NCBI GenBank assembly: GCA_016712535.1 | Contig: JADJQW010000002.1 | Span: forward strand, 1,736,001 to 1,800,000 | Reading direction: 5' to 3' | Origin: Flavobacteriales bacterium | Lineage (GTDB): Bacteria > Bacteroidota > Bacteroidia > Flavobacteriales_F > PHOS-HE28 | DNA length: 64,000 nt | In this document: positions 55,680 through 64,000 of the stretch, one piece after another | Layout: every line of letters starts with the position of its first letter | Numbering within the stretch: the stretch's first letter is position 1 | Notes under the pieces: model-generated | Database searches by the model: none | Seen by the model: the letters and a program-made list of their open reading frames with translations, nothing else | What the model was told of the DNA's origin: nothing | Position numbers and translations under genes: made by a program

Positions 55680-58439
55680 ATGCGAATAGGCCTCCTTTTT
55701 CCGGCGTACTTGATCGGTTTGCGCTTGGCTTGCCAATTCGCAGCTCCCATCACGGCTGTCCCCAATGGCGGTTTCGATGCCTTCGAGGCCATCGATGCGG
55801 ATCACGATGGCGATCCGGACTTGGTGCGCATGGAGTTCGGCGTGGGTCTCGTGAGCTATCCCAATTCTGATGGCCAAGGAAGCTTCGGCACCAGTGAACT
55901 TCTCGTTCCGATGACCGAGGGGTCCGTGATCTGGGCCATTGCCGACGTCACTGGAGATGGAGCGCCTGACATCGTGCATGCGTTCTTAGATAGCCTATTC
56001 CTTTCCGTGAATGATGGCGGCGGTTCATTCGGAGAATCGGTGCTGGTCTGGGATTTCTCAGGTGAACCCATTGACCTGCTCCAGATCGCCTTGGCCGAAC
56101 TCACCGGCGATGGCTTGCTGGATATGGTGCTCGTGACTGCTCCGGGCATCGAGGAGAAGCAGCTTCGGTTTGCCCCGAACACCGGGATCGGATTCGGCCC
56201 TTTCGAGCCCATCGGACCTGTGATCACCGGCGCCCTGCCCGAATTCGTGCTGCACGGCGACCTTGATCTTGCGGGCGGCATTGACTTGCTGGTGCAGGAC
56301 GGCAGCAATTCCGTGCTGGTGCTGCGCAATGTCGAGGGCGATGGCTCGGTTTGGTCTGTGGACACCCTGGCCCTGCCCAATGCGCCGGATTGGTTCATGA
56401 AACCCAAGCTCATGGATGTTGATGGCGATGGTGATCTGGACATCGTGGAGACAGCCATGAGTTCGGTCCATTGGCGGGAGAATCCGCTGGATGAGGGAGG
56501 ACAATGGGGGGAGTGGCCATTGGTGCAGTTGGAATCGTGGCTCAGTGGAGGTCCATCCGCCTTTGGGAACCTGGGCTGCGGTGCCGGATTAGGCTACGTC
56601 TGCGTGCCCTCCAATCCCGCTGAACTGCCGCGCTATGCGCATTGGGTGGAGCCGGTGGATGGGTTTAGCTTCAAGCGGGAACTGCCTGATCTGCCGCGTG
56701 GAGAGCAACTCCTCATGGCCGATTTCAATGTCGATGGCCGCGATGATTTGCTCATGCGCATCGAACAGGATTGGCTGCTGTTGCTCAATGTGACCGAGGC
56801 CCCGTCAGAACCCGCCATCCTGCCGCAACTTCCAACATTGTGCAGGATTGGGGCTGAATTGTCGCTTCCTGATGGACAACCTGCTCAAGGTCAATGGAAT
56901 GGAGTTGGTGTATTCGAGAATCAATTCTTGCGCACCCTATTGCCAGGTGCCGGCACTTTCAACCTGCGTTACACTGCATACGAAGCGGCTGGCTGCGCTG
57001 TTGGCGGTGTGGAGTCCATCGCGGTGGTCGATCAACCATTGATCAGCCCCTTCATCGGTGGGTCTTATTGCCGGAATGAGGCACCGATCCAACTAAGCGC
57101 AACGCCTTCTGAAGTCACGTGGTATGGCATCGAGCAGGATGGCGTCTTCGACCCGGCGACTTTTCAAGGGAGTTTCATCGTGGCCGAATTCGTGGATGTG
57201 ACCGGCGAGGCCTGTGCGGCGGAGTCCTTTCCCATTCTTATGCAGTCCCCCTTGCCGGTCAGCATCAATCCAGTTGGTCCGTTCTGCGTGAACAGCGGGC
57301 CCCAGTTGATTACCGGAAGCACGGTTGCTTTCGATTTTGAGTGGTCGGGCGATATCGTGTCGTGGAATACCTCTGGCGCCGTTTTCTCGCCAGCCCAAGG
57401 GCCTGGTACCTATACCGTCATACTCACGGCCAATCCTTCAGGCCCCACGCAATGCCCTGGTTACGATACGATCCAGGTCGTTGTGAATGACCAGTTCCCC
57501 GACATCGAAATCAGTGAGATCCCTGTGCTTTGCGCCGTAAGCGGTCCGGTTGACCTGGACCTTTATGCAACGCCCCAAGGAGGTATTTGGGCCGGACCTG
57601 GGGTGAGCAACGGCGGCTTTGATCCCGCAACCGTTCCCGCCGGAGCCTATTTAGTCACCTACACCGCCAACCTCGAAGGATGCTTGGCCTCACAGGTCGC
57701 ATCCATCAAGGTTCTCGACGAGGCGGAGGTGACGCCATCAGCAAGCCTCGAACTCTGTCCGGGCGATGATCCGCTCCAGTTCACCGGTTTCCCGGAAGGC
57801 GGCTCTTGGAATGCCCCGATCGATGCGAATGGCCAATTCGACCCCTCTACGGCTCAAGCAGGTGCATATGCCGTGGTTTACACATGGGTCGGTCTTGATG
57901 GCTGCGTGCTCAATGCCCCCGAACAGACCATTTCGGTGCTCACCACCACAACGGTCGAGATTGAACCCGTCGGGGTGCTTTGCGATGATCTTGAAGCCGT
58001 GCCGATCTCTGGTTTTCCGGGCGGCATTTGGAGCGGAGCCGCAGTGGGTGAAGGCGAGGTCGTGATGGTGAACCCCGTTGCGCTCGGGCCAGGCCAATGG
58101 CCGCTCACGCTCACAGCAAGCGAGCCGGGGCAATGCCCAGGCAGCAGCACGGTTGACCTTGTGGTGGAAGTCTGCACCGGTGGACCAGAGCTGGAGGTTG
58201 CGCTTGCTGAGGCTTTGCCGAATCCCTTCAACGAGGAAATCGTGCTCCGAATAGGGTCAATCGGCCTGCTGCACCTTGAGCTTTTTGACGCTGCCGGCCG
58301 TCTGGTTGGGAGTTACGGCCAACAACAGGCTGGTGGGCGCTTGGTGCTTGACCATTCCGGGGCCATGCCAGGAGCATATTTCCTCAGGCTTACGCCCGAA
58401 GCCGGTGCACCGGAGGTTTTGCGGTTGGTGAAGCTTTGA
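55680..58439 (+). CDS. large secreted FG-GAP/VCBS protein with T9SS sorting domain
   Basis: 919 residues from the ATG at 55680. After a signal peptide, about 30-400 holds FG-GAP/VCBS-type propeller repeats with acidic loops (DADHDGDPD, DVTGDGAPD, DVDGDGDLD, DFNVDGRDD). Residues about 410-840 are a series of Ig-like/PKD-like modules marked by Cys and Gly (LCRIGAELSLPDG, FCVNSGPQLITGS, LCAVSGPVDLDLYATPQGGI, LCPGDDPLQFTGFPEGGSW), typical of SprB-like and gliding-type adhesins. A sorting domain closes it (ALPNPFNEEIVLRIG...EVLRLVKL). Probably a surface adhesin. Confidence 0.85.
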   Translation: MRIGLLFPAYLIGLRLACQFAAPITAVPNGGFDAFEAIDADHDGDPDLVRMEFGVGLVSYPNSDGQGSFGTSELLVPMTEGSVIWAIADVTGDGAPDIVHAFLDSLFLSVNDGGGSFGESVLVWDFSGEPIDLLQIALAELTGDGLLDMVLVTAPGIEEKQLRFAPNTGIGFGPFEPIGPVITGALPEFVLHGDLDLAGGIDLLVQDGSNSVLVLRNVEGDGSVWSVDTLALPNAPDWFMKPKLMDVDGDGDLDIVETAMSSVHWRENPLDEGGQWGEWPLVQLESWLSGGPSAFGNLGCGAGLGYVCVPSNPAELPRYAHWVEPVDGFSFKRELPDLPRGEQLLMADFNVDGRDDLLMRIEQDWLLLLNVTEAPSEPAILPQLPTLCRIGAELSLPDGQPAQGQWNGVGVFENQFLRTLLPGAGTFNLRYTAYEAAGCAVGGVESIAVVDQPLISPFIGGSYCRNEAPIQLSATPSEVTWYGIEQDGVFDPATFQGSFIVAEFVDVTGEACAAESFPILMQSPLPVSINPVGPFCVNSGPQLITGSTVAFDFEWSGDIVSWNTSGAVFSPAQGPGTYTVILTANPSGPTQCPGYDTIQVVVNDQFPDIEISEIPVLCAVSGPVDLDLYATPQGGIWAGPGVSNGGFDPATVPAGAYLVTYTANLEGCLASQVASIKVLDEAEVTPSASLELCPGDDPLQFTGFPEGGSWNAPIDANGQFDPSTAQAGAYAVVYTWVGLDGCVLNAPEQTISVLTTTTVEIEPVGVLCDDLEAVPISGFPGGIWSGAAVGEGEVVMVNPVALGPGQWPLTLTASEPGQCPGSSTVDLVVEVCTGGPELEVALAEALPNPFNEEIVLRIGSIGLLHLELFDAAGRLVGSYGQQQAGGRLVLDHSGAMPGAYFLRLTPEAGAPEVLRLVKL

Positions 58440-58495
58440 TCTGCAGTTTTCCAGCACTTAAGGGCGTTCCGATTTGGCCGGATCGCCAAGGCCCT

Positions 58496-58503
58496 TACTT
58501 TCG
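58496..58503 (+). promoter_or_regulatory. putative minus-7 element
   Basis: TACTTTCG, 24 nt before the ATG at 58528. Confidence 0.5.
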
Positions 58504-58527
58504 GAACCGCCTATTAACCAACGCGCC

Positions 58528-59491
58528 ATGATTGCTACCCAGATCCGCCAGAAGGACGCCAGCTTCTACTTCGTTTCCTATCCGGCAGAGGATATCCTTC
58601 GCCGCGTCCGCTTCATCAGCCGCTTCTACGCTGAAGGAGAGAAGAGCATCGCTCCTGAGGAAGCCAAGAAAGGGGATGACATCGCTGGATTCATCCAGAA
58701 GATCGAACGCAGCGATGCCGCCTTCCAGCGCACCATGTCGCATGGCAAGATCAAGGCGATCCGGAACTTCTATGAAACAGCCGTGGCTCAGCCGCCGATT
58801 CCCGGAACCGTGCTGCTCTTCAGCAGCGACATCCTCGATTTCTCGCCCATCGGCAACACCAAGAACGTGGGCGACCTGAAGGAGCCCAAGGACAAGTACC
58901 TGATCATCGATGGGCAACACCGCTTGGCCGCGCTCGAGTTCTACATGCGCTCGCATCCCCAGGAGGCCAAGACCATCCACGTGCCGTGCATCATCTTCGA
59001 CGGCGAGAGCGAGGATTTCGCCGCCGAGATGTTCGTGATCATCAACAGCACGCCCACGCGCATCAACAAGAGCCACCTGATCGACCTGTATGAGCGCGTG
59101 AGCTGGAGAGGTGCATCGCTGGGTGGCGCGCGGATTCGAGAAAGGGGAGAAGGTGAACGATGCCAATGTGATGAAGCGCTACCGGATCCTGCAGGAGTTC
59201 TTCAAGGCCGCCAAGGCTGCCTTCGGAGACACTTGGGGCGATCCCCGCTACCATGTCACCAAACCGGTCACCATCAAGGCGCTTATCCGCGTGTGCGCTG
59301 ACCTGAATGCCCGTGACCGCGGCGACGAAGACACCCGCTTGCAGCGCTGGACACAGCGCCTGACCAATGCTTGGAGCAATGAGAAGCGGGAGTTCCGCGA
59401 CGATGGCTTCTACGAGCGCTTCGCAGCGAAAGGGCAGGTGGAGCGCGTAGGCAAAGTGCACAAGTACCTCAGCGGGAAGTTGGGCCTGTAA
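58528..59491 (+). pseudogene. DGQHR-domain (DndB-like) protein, frameshifted
   Basis: Begins MIATQIRQKDASFYFVSYPA at 58528. The family signature IIDGQHRLAALEFY is intact, followed by CIIFDGESEDFAAEMFVIINSTPTRINKSHLIDLYERVSW. At about 59095-59111 the frame changes: downstream the coding frame is +1 (HRWVARGFEKGEKVNDANVM...), continuing to a normal end (KVHKYLSGKLGL) at 59491. Homologues as I remember them have several tens of residues between YERVSW and the HRW segment, so the lesion may be an internal deletion and not just one base. DGQHR proteins resemble DndB, the regulator of DNA phosphorothioation, but no dnd genes are nearby. Confidence 0.75.
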
Positions 59492-59511
59492 GCCCGCATG
59501 ACCTCGAATGA

Positions 59512-59541
59512 AAGGGGCCGGCTCTCGAGAGCCGGCCCCTT
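59512..59541. terminator. bidirectional terminator, 13-bp perfect stem
   Basis: Arms 59512-59524 and 59529-59541 are exact reverse complements with a 4-nt loop. It lies between two convergent genes (stops at 59491 and 59558), with A residues on the left and TT on the right, fit to serve both. Confidence 0.88.
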
Positions 59542-59557
59542 CTGTTAGTGCGGTGAC

Positions 59558-61111
59558 CTAACGTGCAATGACCAAGGCATGGTGCATGACCTGGCCGGCG
59601 CACTGCAGACGAAGGGTGTAGCGCCCCCCCGCAAGGCCAGCGACCGATAGGTTCGCATGCGAATCCGGCTGGATGATCTGAAAGCTCCGTGCCTCACGGC
59701 CAAGGGCATCGAGCAACACCACTTGGGCTGCGGCATTCCCAGAATGCTTGACCGTGATCAGATCGCCCGTGCTGGGGTTGGGATGCACTGCGGTGGAGAA
59801 GCTCATCTGGGAATCAGCGCCGAGCGTCCAATCCACATTATAACGGGCCACGGCCACATCGTTATCGCCGCCCGTGCTGAAGCCTGCCGTGAAGCCCGCA
59901 AGGAGCAGTTTGCCATCAGGTTGGATGGCCAACGCGTTAGCATCATCGAAATCGGCCTGTATGGAGGTGACCGTCGCCCCATTGGTGCCGAAGGACATCA
60001 CTGCATCTCCTGCGCTGGTGAAGCGTGCAACGATGAAATCGCGCGGTGTGCCGAACCCCGGTTCACCCGTGGTGCCGCAGACGATGAAATCACCGTTCAC
60101 GTATTGCTTGATGTCCAAGCCGTTATCAATAGGATTGACATCCAGGGTGTGAATCCCATCGGTGCTGAATGCCGGATTGAAGAATCCATCGGATCGGATG
60201 GAGGCTACCACCAGGTCAGTTCCGGAAGGACTATCGGCCCAACCGGTCAAGCACATGGTGGTGCCGGAAGCGGTGATGCCCCATGCAGCGTGATTGCCGG
60301 TCCCGATCGCGGGCAGCAACTGGCCTGAGGTGCCGAAGCCATTCTCTGGGAAGCCGAACCCGTCCACCATGAACAGGAAAGTCTTCATCACGAAGCTCTC
60401 ATCGGCATATCCCGCGCCCACCGTGTTGCCGTTCTCCATGACCGTAAGGCATGTGATCAGGTCCTCGCCTTCGTGGCTGGTGTTCACGGCAACGCCATTG
60501 TCGCCGAAAGTGGCGTCGGGCGTGCCGTCAGGCATCACCCGCATGATGAAGGCGTCGCGGTCGAAGCCAGCGTCGATCAAGCTGCCGCCCAGCATGATGC
60601 GGTCGCCGGGGATGATGGCGAGCCCGCGGGCTTCGGCCTCGCTGTCGCTCAACGCGAAGGTGATCACGCCGTTGTCGCCGAAGCTGGCGTCGGGCATGCC
60701 GCTGGCATCGGTCTTCACCAAGGGCACCACTGCTTGGGCGAAGGTGGGGTAAGCGATTCCGGTGACATAGATGTTGCCTTGGCTGTCGCGGCCCATGGCA
60801 TAACCGTAGGCCTCCTCTCCGATGGTGAAGAAGGTGTAGCCTGCGTTGGTGCCAAAGCCGGCGTCCAGCGATCCATCCTCGAGCAAGTGCGCGATGAGGA
60901 TTGAATTGCGGCCATCCACCCGTGCCACGCCGCAGATCAATGATGTATTGTCGTCGAGCGCGATCACGTCATGGGTCACATCGTGGAAATCGCCCGGCTG
61001 CAGGATGCTGATGCCAGCGTTCCCATAGGTGGGGTCGAGGGTGCCCGATTGGGAATAGGCACTGCCCAAGGTCAAGGCGGCAAGGAGGAACGAAGCGTAA
61101 CGTGGGTTCAT
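59558..61111 (-). CDS. secreted delta-60-repeat protein with T9SS sorting domain
   Basis: 517 residues from the ATG at 61111. Signal peptide (MNPRYASFLLAALTLGSAYS), then about seven delta-60-type repeats recognisable by DASFGDNGVI, DATFGDNGVAV, NPAFSTDGIHT and AIQPDGKLLLAG, building a beta-propeller; a sorting domain follows (STAVHPNPSTGDLITVKH...HALVIAR). Typical T9SS cargo without known activity. Separated from its convergent neighbour by the terminator at 59512-59541. Confidence 0.88.
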   Translation of the reverse strand: MNPRYASFLLAALTLGSAYSQSGTLDPTYGNAGISILQPGDFHDVTHDVIALDDNTSLICGVARVDGRNSILIAHLLEDGSLDAGFGTNAGYTFFTIGEEAYGYAMGRDSQGNIYVTGIAYPTFAQAVVPLVKTDASGMPDASFGDNGVITFALSDSEAEARGLAIIPGDRIMLGGSLIDAGFDRDAFIMRVMPDGTPDATFGDNGVAVNTSHEGEDLITCLTVMENGNTVGAGYADESFVMKTFLFMVDGFGFPENGFGTSGQLLPAIGTGNHAAWGITASGTTMCLTGWADSPSGTDLVVASIRSDGFFNPAFSTDGIHTLDVNPIDNGLDIKQYVNGDFIVCGTTGEPGFGTPRDFIVARFTSAGDAVMSFGTNGATVTSIQADFDDANALAIQPDGKLLLAGFTAGFSTGGDNDVAVARYNVDWTLGADSQMSFSTAVHPNPSTGDLITVKHSGNAAAQVVLLDALGREARSFQIIQPDSHANLSVAGLAGGRYTLRLQCAGQVMHHALVIAR

Positions 61112-61172
61112 GGTCGCGCGGATTTGGAAGCGGATGGCGAAGATGCGCACCGCTGGGCATATTCCGTCCCTA

Positions 61173-61718
61173 TCACTGGGTCGCTAGGAGCGAATCGAGC
61201 AAGGGCCCAACCTCCGCTTCAGCGATGATCCGCGTGGGGCCATGGAGGAAGCCATCGGCCTTCATGCGCGCTGCTTGGGCGAGCAAGTGGTCATAGAAGC
61301 CGTTCGCGTTGAGCACGCCCATGGGTTTGCCGTGGATGCCAAGCTGTCGCCACGTGAGCAGCTCGAAGAATTCGTCCATGGTGCCGAAACCGCCTGGCAG
61401 GGCCACCACCGCCTGGCTGAGCTCGTGCATCCGCATCTTCCTTTCGTGCATGTCGCGCACGATGATCAGGTCCGAAAGGCCCGTATGCGCCAATTCCTTC
61501 TCCACCATGAAACCTGGGATCACACCGATCACCTCGCCCCCAGCGCTGAGCGCCGCATCGGCCACGGCGCCCATAAGGCCCACGTGCCCGCCGCCGTACA
61601 CCACGCCCAAGCCGCGCCGGGCAATAGCGCGTCCCATCTCCTTGGCAGCTTCGATGATGAAGGGGTCACGGCCTGTGCTGGCCCCGCAGAAGACGGCGAC
61701 GCGCATGGCTTCGGTCAC
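61173..61718 (-). CDS. LOG family (TIGR00730) nucleotide phosphoribohydrolase-like protein
   Basis: 181 residues with GTG start at 61718 overlapping the stop of the upstream gene by 4 nt; an ATG at 61706 is the alternative. Rossmann fold with VAVFCGAST, GVVYGGGHVGLMGAVADAAL and the signature PGGFGTMDEFFELLTWRQLG. Family members cleave the N-glycosidic bond of cytokinin ribotides or AMP-like nucleotides. Bacterial role usually unclear; possible purine salvage or stress response. Co-transcribed with the alpha-oxoamine synthase gene. Confidence 0.9.
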   Translation of the reverse strand: MTEAMRVAVFCGASTGRDPFIIEAAKEMGRAIARRGLGVVYGGGHVGLMGAVADAALSAGGEVIGVIPGFMVEKELAHTGLSDLIIVRDMHERKMRMHELSQAVVALPGGFGTMDEFFELLTWRQLGIHGKPMGVLNANGFYDHLLAQAARMKADGFLHGPTRIIAEAEVGPLLDSLLATQ

Positions 61719-62959
61719 ATGGCCGCCACCCGCTCGGCCTTATACGCCCCGGCCTCGAGCTTCTTCTTCACCTCCTTGAAGCTGTCGATCGTGCGCTGCA
61801 CGTCCTCAAGCGTGTGCGCGGCAGTGGGGATCAACCGGAGCAGGATGGTGTCCTTCGGCACCACGGGATAAACCACGATGCTGCAGAAGATGCCATGGTT
61901 CTCGCGGAGGTCGAGCACTACATTGGTGGCCTCGGGGATGCTGCCGTGCATCAGCACGGGTGTCACGCAGCTATTGGTCACACCGATGTCGAGGCCGGCT
62001 TCGCGCAAGCCGCTCTGCAGCGCTTTAGTGATCTGCCAGAGCTTCTGGCTCAGCTCCGGCCGCGTGCGGATCATCTCCAAGCGCTTGAGGGCACCGATCA
62101 CCACGGGCATGGGCAGGCTCTTGGCGAAGGTCTGGCTGCGCATGTTGTAGCGCAGGTACATGATCACATCCTCTGGCCCGCTCACAAAGGCGCCGATCGT
62201 GGCCATGGCCTTGGCGAACGTTCCGAAGTACACATCCACTTGGTCCTGCACGCCTTGGGCATCGGCCGTGCCTCGACCATCGCGGCCCACCATGCCGAAG
62301 CCGTGGGCATCGTCAACGAAGAGGCGGAAGTTGTACTTCGCCTTGCGCTCCACGATCTCCTTCAGCTTGCCTTGGTCACCGGCCATGCCGAAGACGCCCT
62401 CGGTCATCACCATGATGCCGCCGCCGGTCTGTTCCACCACCTTGCGAGCGTTCTCGAGCTGCTTGTCAAGGCTGGCCATGTCGTTGTGCTGGAACACGAA
62501 GCGCTTGCCCATGTGCAGGCGGGCGCCATCGATCATGCAGGCGTGGCACTCACTGTCGTACACGAGCACGTCGTGGCGGCTCAAGAGGGCCTCGATGGCG
62601 CTCATGCATCCTTGGTATCCGTAGTTCAGGAGGAAGGTGTCCTCCTTGCCCATGAACTCGCTGAGCTCATCCTCCAATTGCTCGTGATACTTGGTCTGGC
62701 CGCTCATCATTCGGGCGCCCATGGGGTAGGCCATGCCCCAGTCCTTGGCGGCTTGGGCATCCACGGCCCTGATCTCCGGGTGGTTGGCCAGGCCCAGGTA
62801 ATTGTTCAGGCTCCAGACCAGCACGGGCTTGCCGCGGAAGGTCATGTGCGGGCCGAGCTCGCCTTCGAGCTTGGGGAAGCTGAAATAGCCATGGCTGTCC
62901 TTGGCGTGGCGGCCGATATGGCCCAGGTCCTTGCGGAGCTTGTCGAAGATGTCGTTCAT
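61715..62959 (-). CDS. PLP-dependent alpha-oxoamine synthase
   Basis: 414 residues. Fold type I enzyme: NNYLGLANHPEIR, YPMGARMMSGQTKYHEQLE, DDAHGFGMVG at 216-225 (Asp217 and His219 hold PLP), and FGTFAKAMATIGAFVSG with the Schiff-base Lys250. Condenses an amino acid with an acyl-CoA. Candidates are serine palmitoyltransferase (sphingolipids), 2-amino-3-ketobutyrate CoA ligase, or a capnine/sulphonolipid synthase; the sequence does not discriminate. In Bacteroidota, sphingolipid or sulphonolipid synthesis is plausible. Confidence 0.88.
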   Translation of the reverse strand: MNDIFDKLRKDLGHIGRHAKDSHGYFSFPKLEGELGPHMTFRGKPVLVWSLNNYLGLANHPEIRAVDAQAAKDWGMAYPMGARMMSGQTKYHEQLEDELSEFMGKEDTFLLNYGYQGCMSAIEALLSRHDVLVYDSECHACMIDGARLHMGKRFVFQHNDMASLDKQLENARKVVEQTGGGIMVMTEGVFGMAGDQGKLKEIVERKAKYNFRLFVDDAHGFGMVGRDGRGTADAQGVQDQVDVYFGTFAKAMATIGAFVSGPEDVIMYLRYNMRSQTFAKSLPMPVVIGALKRLEMIRTRPELSQKLWQITKALQSGLREAGLDIGVTNSCVTPVLMHGSIPEATNVVLDLRENHGIFCSIVVYPVVPKDTILLRLIPTAAHTLEDVQRTIDSFKEVKKKLEAGAYKAERVAAM

Positions 62960-62979
62960 GGGGCTTGGGAAAAGCTGGC

Positions 62980-62987
62980 CAAATGTA
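62980..62987 (-). promoter_or_regulatory. putative minus-7 element
   Basis: TACATTTG on the minus strand, an exact TAnnTTTG match 20 nt before the start at 62959. Confidence 0.55.
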
Positions 62988-63058
62988 ACGGGCTCCCTTT
63001 GGGGCCAAAGGATGTTGATCAGGAGCTTTCAACCGTCTGGCGGTGAAGGGCCTGCGCC

Positions 63059-63066
63059 TATATTCG
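63059..63066 (+). promoter_or_regulatory. putative minus-7 element of bamD
   Basis: TATATTCG, 12 nt before the ATG at 63079. Confidence 0.45.
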
Positions 63067-63078
63067 CGCCCCGCTCGC

Positions 63079-63969
63079 ATGACCTGTTCCACAGGCCCCC
63101 GCAATCCTTCACGGCTTTCGCTGTTCTGGGCATCCGCTCTGGGCGGTGCGCTGTGGCTCTTTCTCGGGCTTGCCGGAGGCACCACGCTCACAGGCTGCAG
63201 CGAGTTCAATCGGGCGCTGAAGGCTCCAGGTGATTCGGCCGGGATGGCCTTGAAGCAGCGCGTAGCGCGGAAGTACTACGACAAGCGCTCCTACGACAGG
63301 GCCATCCCGCTGCTCGAGGAGATGATCATGCTGAAGCGCGGCACCTCGGATTTCGAGGAGATCTCTTACCTGCATGCGAAGTCGCATTACTTGATGAAGG
63401 ACTACACGATGGCGTCCTATTTCCTGGAGAATTACGTGCGCACCTTTCCGGCTGGGCAGCATGCCGAGGAGTGCGCTTTCCTTGACGCCATCTGCTACAA
63501 CAATAACAGCCCCAATTACGAGCTCGATCAGACGGATACGCGCACGGCCATCGACCGTTTCCAGCTTTTCCTGGTGCGGTTCCCGAACACCAGCTTGCGC
63601 GACAGCACGAATAACATGATTGACCTTTTGCGGTCGAAGCTCGAGGTGAAGGCCTATCACGCCGCCGAGCAGTATTTCCACATGCGCCAGTACCAGGGCG
63701 CCAGCATGGCCTTCAAGGAGTTCATGCGGCAATTCCCCAACAGCGACTATCGTGAGGACGCGATGCTGCGAATCCTCCAGTCCGACCATTCGCTCGCCCT
63801 GAACAGCATCGAGGCCAAGCGCGCCGAACGGATCCAGGAAGCCTTGCGGGCATATCGTAATTTCGCCGACGCCTATCCGGCCAGTGTTGAGCGCGACCAG
63901 GCCGAACGGCTGCGCAAGGACCTGGAAGACGAACTTGAAAAGACCACGAAGACCACACCCGTACCATGA
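63079..63969 (+). CDS. bamD: outer membrane assembly lipoprotein BamD
   Basis: 296 residues from the ATG at 63079. Lipoprotein signal with LTGC at Cys40, preceded by a long N region. Then a TPR array as in BamD/YfiO: YYDKRSYDRAIPLLEEMI, DYTMASYFLENYVRTFP, ECAFLDAICYNNNSPNYELDQTDTRTAIDRFQLFLVRFPNT, AAEQYFHMRQYQGASMAFKEFMRQFPNSDYREDA. Works with BamA to insert beta-barrel proteins into the outer membrane. Length and architecture match Bacteroidota BamD. Overlaps the next start by 4 nt. Confidence 0.93.
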   Translation: MTCSTGPRNPSRLSLFWASALGGALWLFLGLAGGTTLTGCSEFNRALKAPGDSAGMALKQRVARKYYDKRSYDRAIPLLEEMIMLKRGTSDFEEISYLHAKSHYLMKDYTMASYFLENYVRTFPAGQHAEECAFLDAICYNNNSPNYELDQTDTRTAIDRFQLFLVRFPNTSLRDSTNNMIDLLRSKLEVKAYHAAEQYFHMRQYQGASMAFKEFMRQFPNSDYREDAMLRILQSDHSLALNSIEAKRAERIQEALRAYRNFADAYPASVERDQAERLRKDLEDELEKTTKTTPVP

Positions 63970-64000
63970 GCAATAAGCCCACCACCGCAGCCAAGACCAC
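63966..64000 (+). CDS. start of the next gene, possibly RNA polymerase omega-like subunit (partial)
   Basis: An ATG overlapping the bamD stop (ATGA) opens a frame MSNKPTTAAKTT that runs off the right edge. In Bacteroidota, bamD is commonly followed by an rpoZ-like gene with a Thr-rich N terminus, so this identity is likely but rests on context alone. Confidence 0.5.
   Translation, partial: MSNKPTTAAKT

Noticed and set aside
61814..63046. 410-codon plus-strand frame opposite the oxoamine synthase
   Set aside because: Antisense shadow, dominated by His, Ala, Leu and Val with no motif.

Overview
The window looks like a chromosomal segment of a high-GC member of the Bacteroidota, probably a Flavobacteriales relative. 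Several lines of evidence point this way: many secreted proteins end in type IX secretion (T9SS) sorting domains; short TAnnTTTG/TAnnTTCG elements, typical of the Bacteroidota sigma factor, sit just before start codons; and the window holds a BamD lipoprotein followed by a probable rpoZ start, a DUF368 gene, a DUF3857-transglutaminase gene and a LemA/TPM cluster. Shine-Dalgarno signals are not conspicuous. I saw no rRNA, tRNA, CRISPR array, insertion sequence or prophage. The lineage call is inference from gene content and not a placement.

Layout. 1-6.0 kb: GyrI-like protein, a secreted SH3-like protein, an NTF2-like protein with a broken partial copy, and two class C beta-lactamase-fold serine hydrolases. 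6.4-9.5 kb: a tightly overlapping three-gene operon of a membrane protein and two related secreted proteins, the last a predicted gluzincin metallopeptidase. 9.6-13.8 kb: ffh, a secreted unknown, a DUF6364/PIN toxin-antitoxin pair and a lipoprotein. 13.9-17 kb: DUF523, then a hipBA module with two matching palindromic operators and a small membrane protein. 17-24.3 kb: a fused methylmalonyl-CoA mutase, an MBOAT/SGNH acetylation pair and a MATE transporter. 24.5-31.2 kb: small conserved proteins, a frameshifted DUF3857-transglutaminase-DUF2569 gene, then aroE, DUF368 (undecaprenyl-phosphate translocase family) and rhodanese, and a frameshifted serine hydrolase. 31.2-38 kb: secreted lamin-tail and phosphatase proteins, TfoX-like protein, a zeta-like toxin module between 16-bp direct repeats, and a T9SS cargo protein. 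38.2-44.6 kb: fused E1 alpha/beta 2-oxoacid dehydrogenase, then an operon of GT-C-like membrane protein, LTA-synthase-like sulfatase and diacylglycerol kinase. 44.7-61.1 kb: T9SS cargo proteins interleaved with LemA/TPM genes, a TPR protein, a universal stress protein and a broken DGQHR (DndB-like) gene. 61.2-64 kb: LOG-family protein, an alpha-oxoamine synthase, bamD and the start of the next gene.

Three themes stand out. (1) Two enzymes usually encoded by gene pairs (methylmalonyl-CoA mutase small and large subunits; E1 alpha and beta) are single polypeptides, and each junction is made of low-complexity sequence resembling intergenic repeats; a third repeat, a near-perfect inverted repeat, lies inside the mutase. 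(2) Three toxin-antitoxin modules lie within 25 kb, with visible operator palindromes for two. (3) Five loci carry small frameshifting lesions (two in one gene), so either the assembly has residual indels or several genes are decaying. All frames and coordinates were read by eye; family assignments are from motif recognition without any database search.
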